DNA of 64,000 nt, taken from Nevskia sp. (GTDB lineage Bacteria; Pseudomonadota; Gammaproteobacteria; Nevskiales; Nevskiaceae). The notes under the pieces are model-generated. The model saw only the letters and a list, made by a program, of their open reading frames with translations, searched no databases and was not told where the DNA came from. Of this stretch, positions 62,205-64,000 are shown one piece after another. The stretch covers positions 124,001-188,000 of the forward strand of contig JAKFUK010000004.1 of NCBI GenBank assembly GCA_021732745.1, given 5' to 3'. The translations under genes and the position numbers were made by a program. Position 1 is the stretch's first letter; every line of letters begins with the position of its first letter.

Positions 62205-63101
62205 TTAGAAGAGTCCATCCGTTCTGGCGATACGGAAGCCGAGGAGCCCGTTCGCGGTCGACTCGCCGGCCGAATAGCGATTCGCCACGCGCAGCTCGCG
62301 TGCATTGAAAAACCAGGAACCGCCGCGCACCACGCGCCGAGTGCAGTCGCCATCCCGCGTCCTCGCGCTTCCGTCACCTGGCGCTCCCGAGTAGTCGCCA
62401 TGCCAGCAGTCCTCAGTCCATTCCCAGACATTGCCGTGCACATCGTGCAGGCCGAAGGCATTGGCTTTGAAGCTGCCGACCGGGCTGCTGTTCATCCACC
62501 GATCCAGACCCTGCACGAGCCCACTGCAACAGGCTTCGTCACCGTAGTTCGCATACTCGTGGCTGGCCTGATCGCCCCACGTGTATTCGGTCGATGTGCC
62601 TGCCCGCGCCGCGTACTCCCATTCAGCTTCGGTCAACAGCCGGTATTGCTTGCCGGTCTTGCTGCTGAGCCACGCCAGGTATTGCCGCGTATCGACCCAA
62701 CTGACGTTGATGACGGGGCGCCGGCCACGCCCCCAGCCACGGTCATCGGGCCGGCTTTCGCAGCCACCCGCTTCGACGCAGGCGTCCCATTGATCGAACG
62801 TCACTTCGTGTTTTCCCGCCAGGAAGGCTTCGACCTTGACCCTGTGTGCCGGCCTTTCGTCGCGATGACCGCTGCCGCTCAGATCGCCCATCCAGAAAGT
62901 GCCAGCCGGGATCTTGACCATCTCCGGGCAGGCCGCGCAGTCCTGCACGGTGCGCGGCTGCCCGGTGAGCGGCGGCGAGATGTTGTGCGCGAACTGGGGA
63001 TCGAGGTTTTCGTCGATTGCCGGATCTGTGGCGGAGCCCTGCACCGACGCGGCCATCGTCAGCACGAGCGCCACCGTGACGAGGTGGAGCAAGCTTTTCA
63101 T
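62205..63101 (-). CDS. Exported FGE/C-type-lectin-like protein without caspase domain
   Basis: 298 residues from ATG 63101, preceded by AAGGG; upstream ATGs at 63119 and 63125 are possible. Signal peptide (LLHLVTVALVLTMAASVQG), short linker, then an FGE-type domain: DCAACPEMVKIPAGTFWMGD, YRLLTEAEWEYAARAGTSTE, NVWEWTEDCWHGDY, RRVVRGGSW. The C-terminal 115 bases match the variable repeats in length and frame but not in adenine pattern, and no 3' module follows. It could act as a free sensor or decoy for the caspase-FGE protein encoded next. Confidence 0.88.
   Translation of the reverse strand: MKSLLHLVTVALVLTMAASVQGSATDPAIDENLDPQFAHNISPPLTGQPRTVQDCAACPEMVKIPAGTFWMGDLSGSGHRDERPAHRVKVEAFLAGKHEVTFDQWDACVEAGGCESRPDDRGWGRGRRPVINVSWVDTRQYLAWLSSKTGKQYRLLTEAEWEYAARAGTSTEYTWGDQASHEYANYGDEACCSGLVQGLDRWMNSSPVGSFKANAFGLHDVHGNVWEWTEDCWHGDYSGAPGDGSARTRDGDCTRRVVRGGSWFFNARELRVANRYSAGESTANGLLGFRIARTDGLF
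62224..62338 (-). repeat. Most diverged variable-repeat-like segment (62205 gene)
   Basis: Keeps the 115-base spacing from the RGGSW codons to GFRIA, but differs from the template at many non-adenine sites. Best seen as the homologous lectin-fold end rather than an active target. Confidence 0.5.
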
Positions 63102-63156
63102 CGGGTGGTTGCCCTTCATCGGCATTGATGTCACAGCGGCGGGGTCGACACCGTGT

Positions 63157-63166
63157 CATCGGGATG
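63157..63166 (-). promoter_or_regulatory. Variant regulatory word CATCCCGATG before the FGE-caspase operon
   Basis: One mismatch, 55 bases before ATG 63101; divergent partner of the exact copy at 63234. A partial copy (GCATCCCGAG) lies at 63178. Confidence 0.5.
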
Positions 63167-63233
63167 CTTTGACTGGCTCGGGATGCGGCCGCCGCACCGT
63201 GAACGCAGCGGCCGAGGGAGCATGGCGCTTGAT

Positions 63234-63243
63234 CATCCCGATA
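63234..63243 (+). promoter_or_regulatory. Regulatory word CATCCCGATA before the serpin gene
   Basis: Exact copy, 88 bases before ATG 63332, in the context TTGATCATCCCGATATTC. Confidence 0.6.
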
Positions 63244-63331
63244 TTCAGAGCAACCTAGCAACGCGCCACAACCGCGCTGCATTTGCATATGCATCCGGCC
63301 GGTGGCCCCTGGAAGAAAGAGGATGAATTCG

Positions 63332-64000
63332 ATGAATTTTCGAGAAGGCCTGATTGCGACTGCGGTCGCATTGCTTGTGGCGGTATCGGCTTGCGTCAAC
63401 GCGCAAACCGCGCTTGCGCCGGCAGCGGCAGGGCCGGTTGAAGCGGTAATCGAACCCGTCAGCCCGGTTGACGCTTCCACACCTGCCGCCAATCCCCCGG
63501 CTACGTCCACACACGAACCCGCCGTCCCGGTCGCCGAACCAAGCACGGCTCCGCCAGCGAAAGTTCCAGCGACTCCTGGTGAGAAGGCTGATTCCGCAGG
63601 GGTGGCCGCTGCGGCGGTGGCCCCCAAAGCACGCAAGCGGCGGGTTGCGGCACCTTCCGGCAGCGGATCGCTGGCAACCGTGGCGCAGGTGCTGGCAGCG
63701 CTGTCGAAGGACGGGAGCGGCAATGTCGTGCTGTCACCGTATGGCTTCGAACTGGCTGGCGACTTGCTGCTTGCTGGTGCTGCGGGCGCCACAAGGCAGG
63801 AATGGCTGCGTGCGCTTGGCTACCCGGCTGGTGCGACCGCAGAAGCAGTTGCTGCCCGCTCCAGCAAGCGTCGCGAAGCGTTGAAACAGGATGACAGCGC
63901 CACACTGTCGACGGCGGCTGCGGCCTGGTCTTCAATGCAAGCGCCGTTGCGAGCGGAATACATCGAGCGCATCCGCAGCGATTACGGAAGCCATGCGGCC
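63332..64000 (+). CDS. Serpin-family protease inhibitor, N-terminal part
   Basis: Continues beyond the window. ATG 63332 is preferred (AGAGG nine bases upstream); ATG 63323 is in frame. Signal peptide (LIATAVALLVAVSACVNA; the cysteine could also be a lipobox), then a long alanine/proline-rich linker. The serpin fold begins near residue 117: DGSGNVVLSPYGFELAGDLL, LLAGAAGATRQEWLRALGYP match helix B and the SP..(I)...L.......GA.G.T..E(..)L signature. Serpins trap S1 or C14/caspase-type proteases as covalent complexes; the reactive loop is outside the window, so the target cannot be read. Its place beside trypsin- and caspase-like genes is suggestive. Confidence 0.88.
   Translation, partial: MNFREGLIATAVALLVAVSACVNAQTALAPAAAGPVEAVIEPVSPVDASTPAANPPATSTHEPAVPVAEPSTAPPAKVPATPGEKADSAGVAAAAVAPKARKRRVAAPSGSGSLATVAQVLAALSKDGSGNVVLSPYGFELAGDLLLAGAAGATRQEWLRALGYPAGATAEAVAARSSKRREALKQDDSATLSTAAAAWSSMQAPLRAEYIERIRSDYGSHAA

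Noticed and set aside
1..64000. CRISPR array, tRNA or rRNA genes
   Set aside because: No regularly spaced direct repeats, cloverleaf-type tRNA or rRNA sequence was recognised on reading; a covariance-model scan would be decisive.

Overview
The window is GC-rich DNA of a proteobacterium, most likely a gammaproteobacterium of the Xanthomonadales/Lysobacterales type. That placement is an inference from base composition, Sec and lipoprotein signals, an integron-like cassette whose protein ends in a NALQPT-like tail, and Tc toxin genes; no rRNA or housekeeping marker is present. No tRNA, rRNA or CRISPR array was seen.

Region 1 (1-17247, minus strand) is a Tc insecticidal-toxin-type operon: a fused TcB-TcC cocoon protein whose last ~250 residues are an A+T-richer variable toxin domain, a small four-helix membrane protein, and a very long TcA subunit that runs off the left edge. 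Region 2 (17250-19440) is an insertion scar with decayed IS3-family orfA fragments and an FRG-domain gene packaged like an integron cassette. Region 3 (19456-23038) holds two coupled lipoprotein-type genes (a DUF3142 protein and an alpha-solenoid protein).

Region 4 (23289-32084) combines an FHA-like protein, a PP2C phosphatase and a membrane kinase-like protein (plus strand) with a penicillin-binding transpeptidase and an FtsW/RodA-like protein (minus strand). It resembles the actinobacterial fha-pstP-rodA-pbpA-pkn signalling locus.

Region 5 (32236-63101) is the most remarkable part: eight exported caspase-like (peptidase C14) proteins, five of which end in a formylglycine-generating-enzyme/C-type-lectin-like (FGE) domain, plus one FGE-only protein. 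Between the first two lies a complete diversity-generating retroelement (DGR): avd (34271-34624), reverse transcriptase (34621-35688) and a template repeat (35690-35807). The two flanking caspase-FGE genes end in variable repeats that differ from the template essentially only at template adenines. Three more distal FGE genes carry colinear 115-base relatives of the repeat, and two of those also carry the same 3' hairpin module. Other genes in this region encode a RES/Xre toxin-antitoxin pair, an MltD-like transglycosylase, a PcfJ-like protein, a HEPN-like/DUF4384 membrane protein, a trypsin-like zymogen, an OmpA-like protein and DUF4384 proteins. A serpin begins at the right edge.

A 10-base word, CATCCCGATA, occurs exactly ten times between 32 and 63 kb, always in non-coding DNA upstream of a gene in this set, with close variants back to 23 kb. 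I read it as the shared control element that ties regions 3-5 into one regulon. The working model (inference) is an exported surveillance or effector network: hypervariable lectin-like sensors on caspase-like proteases, further proteases and a protease inhibitor, coupled to phospho-signalling and cell-wall enzymes.
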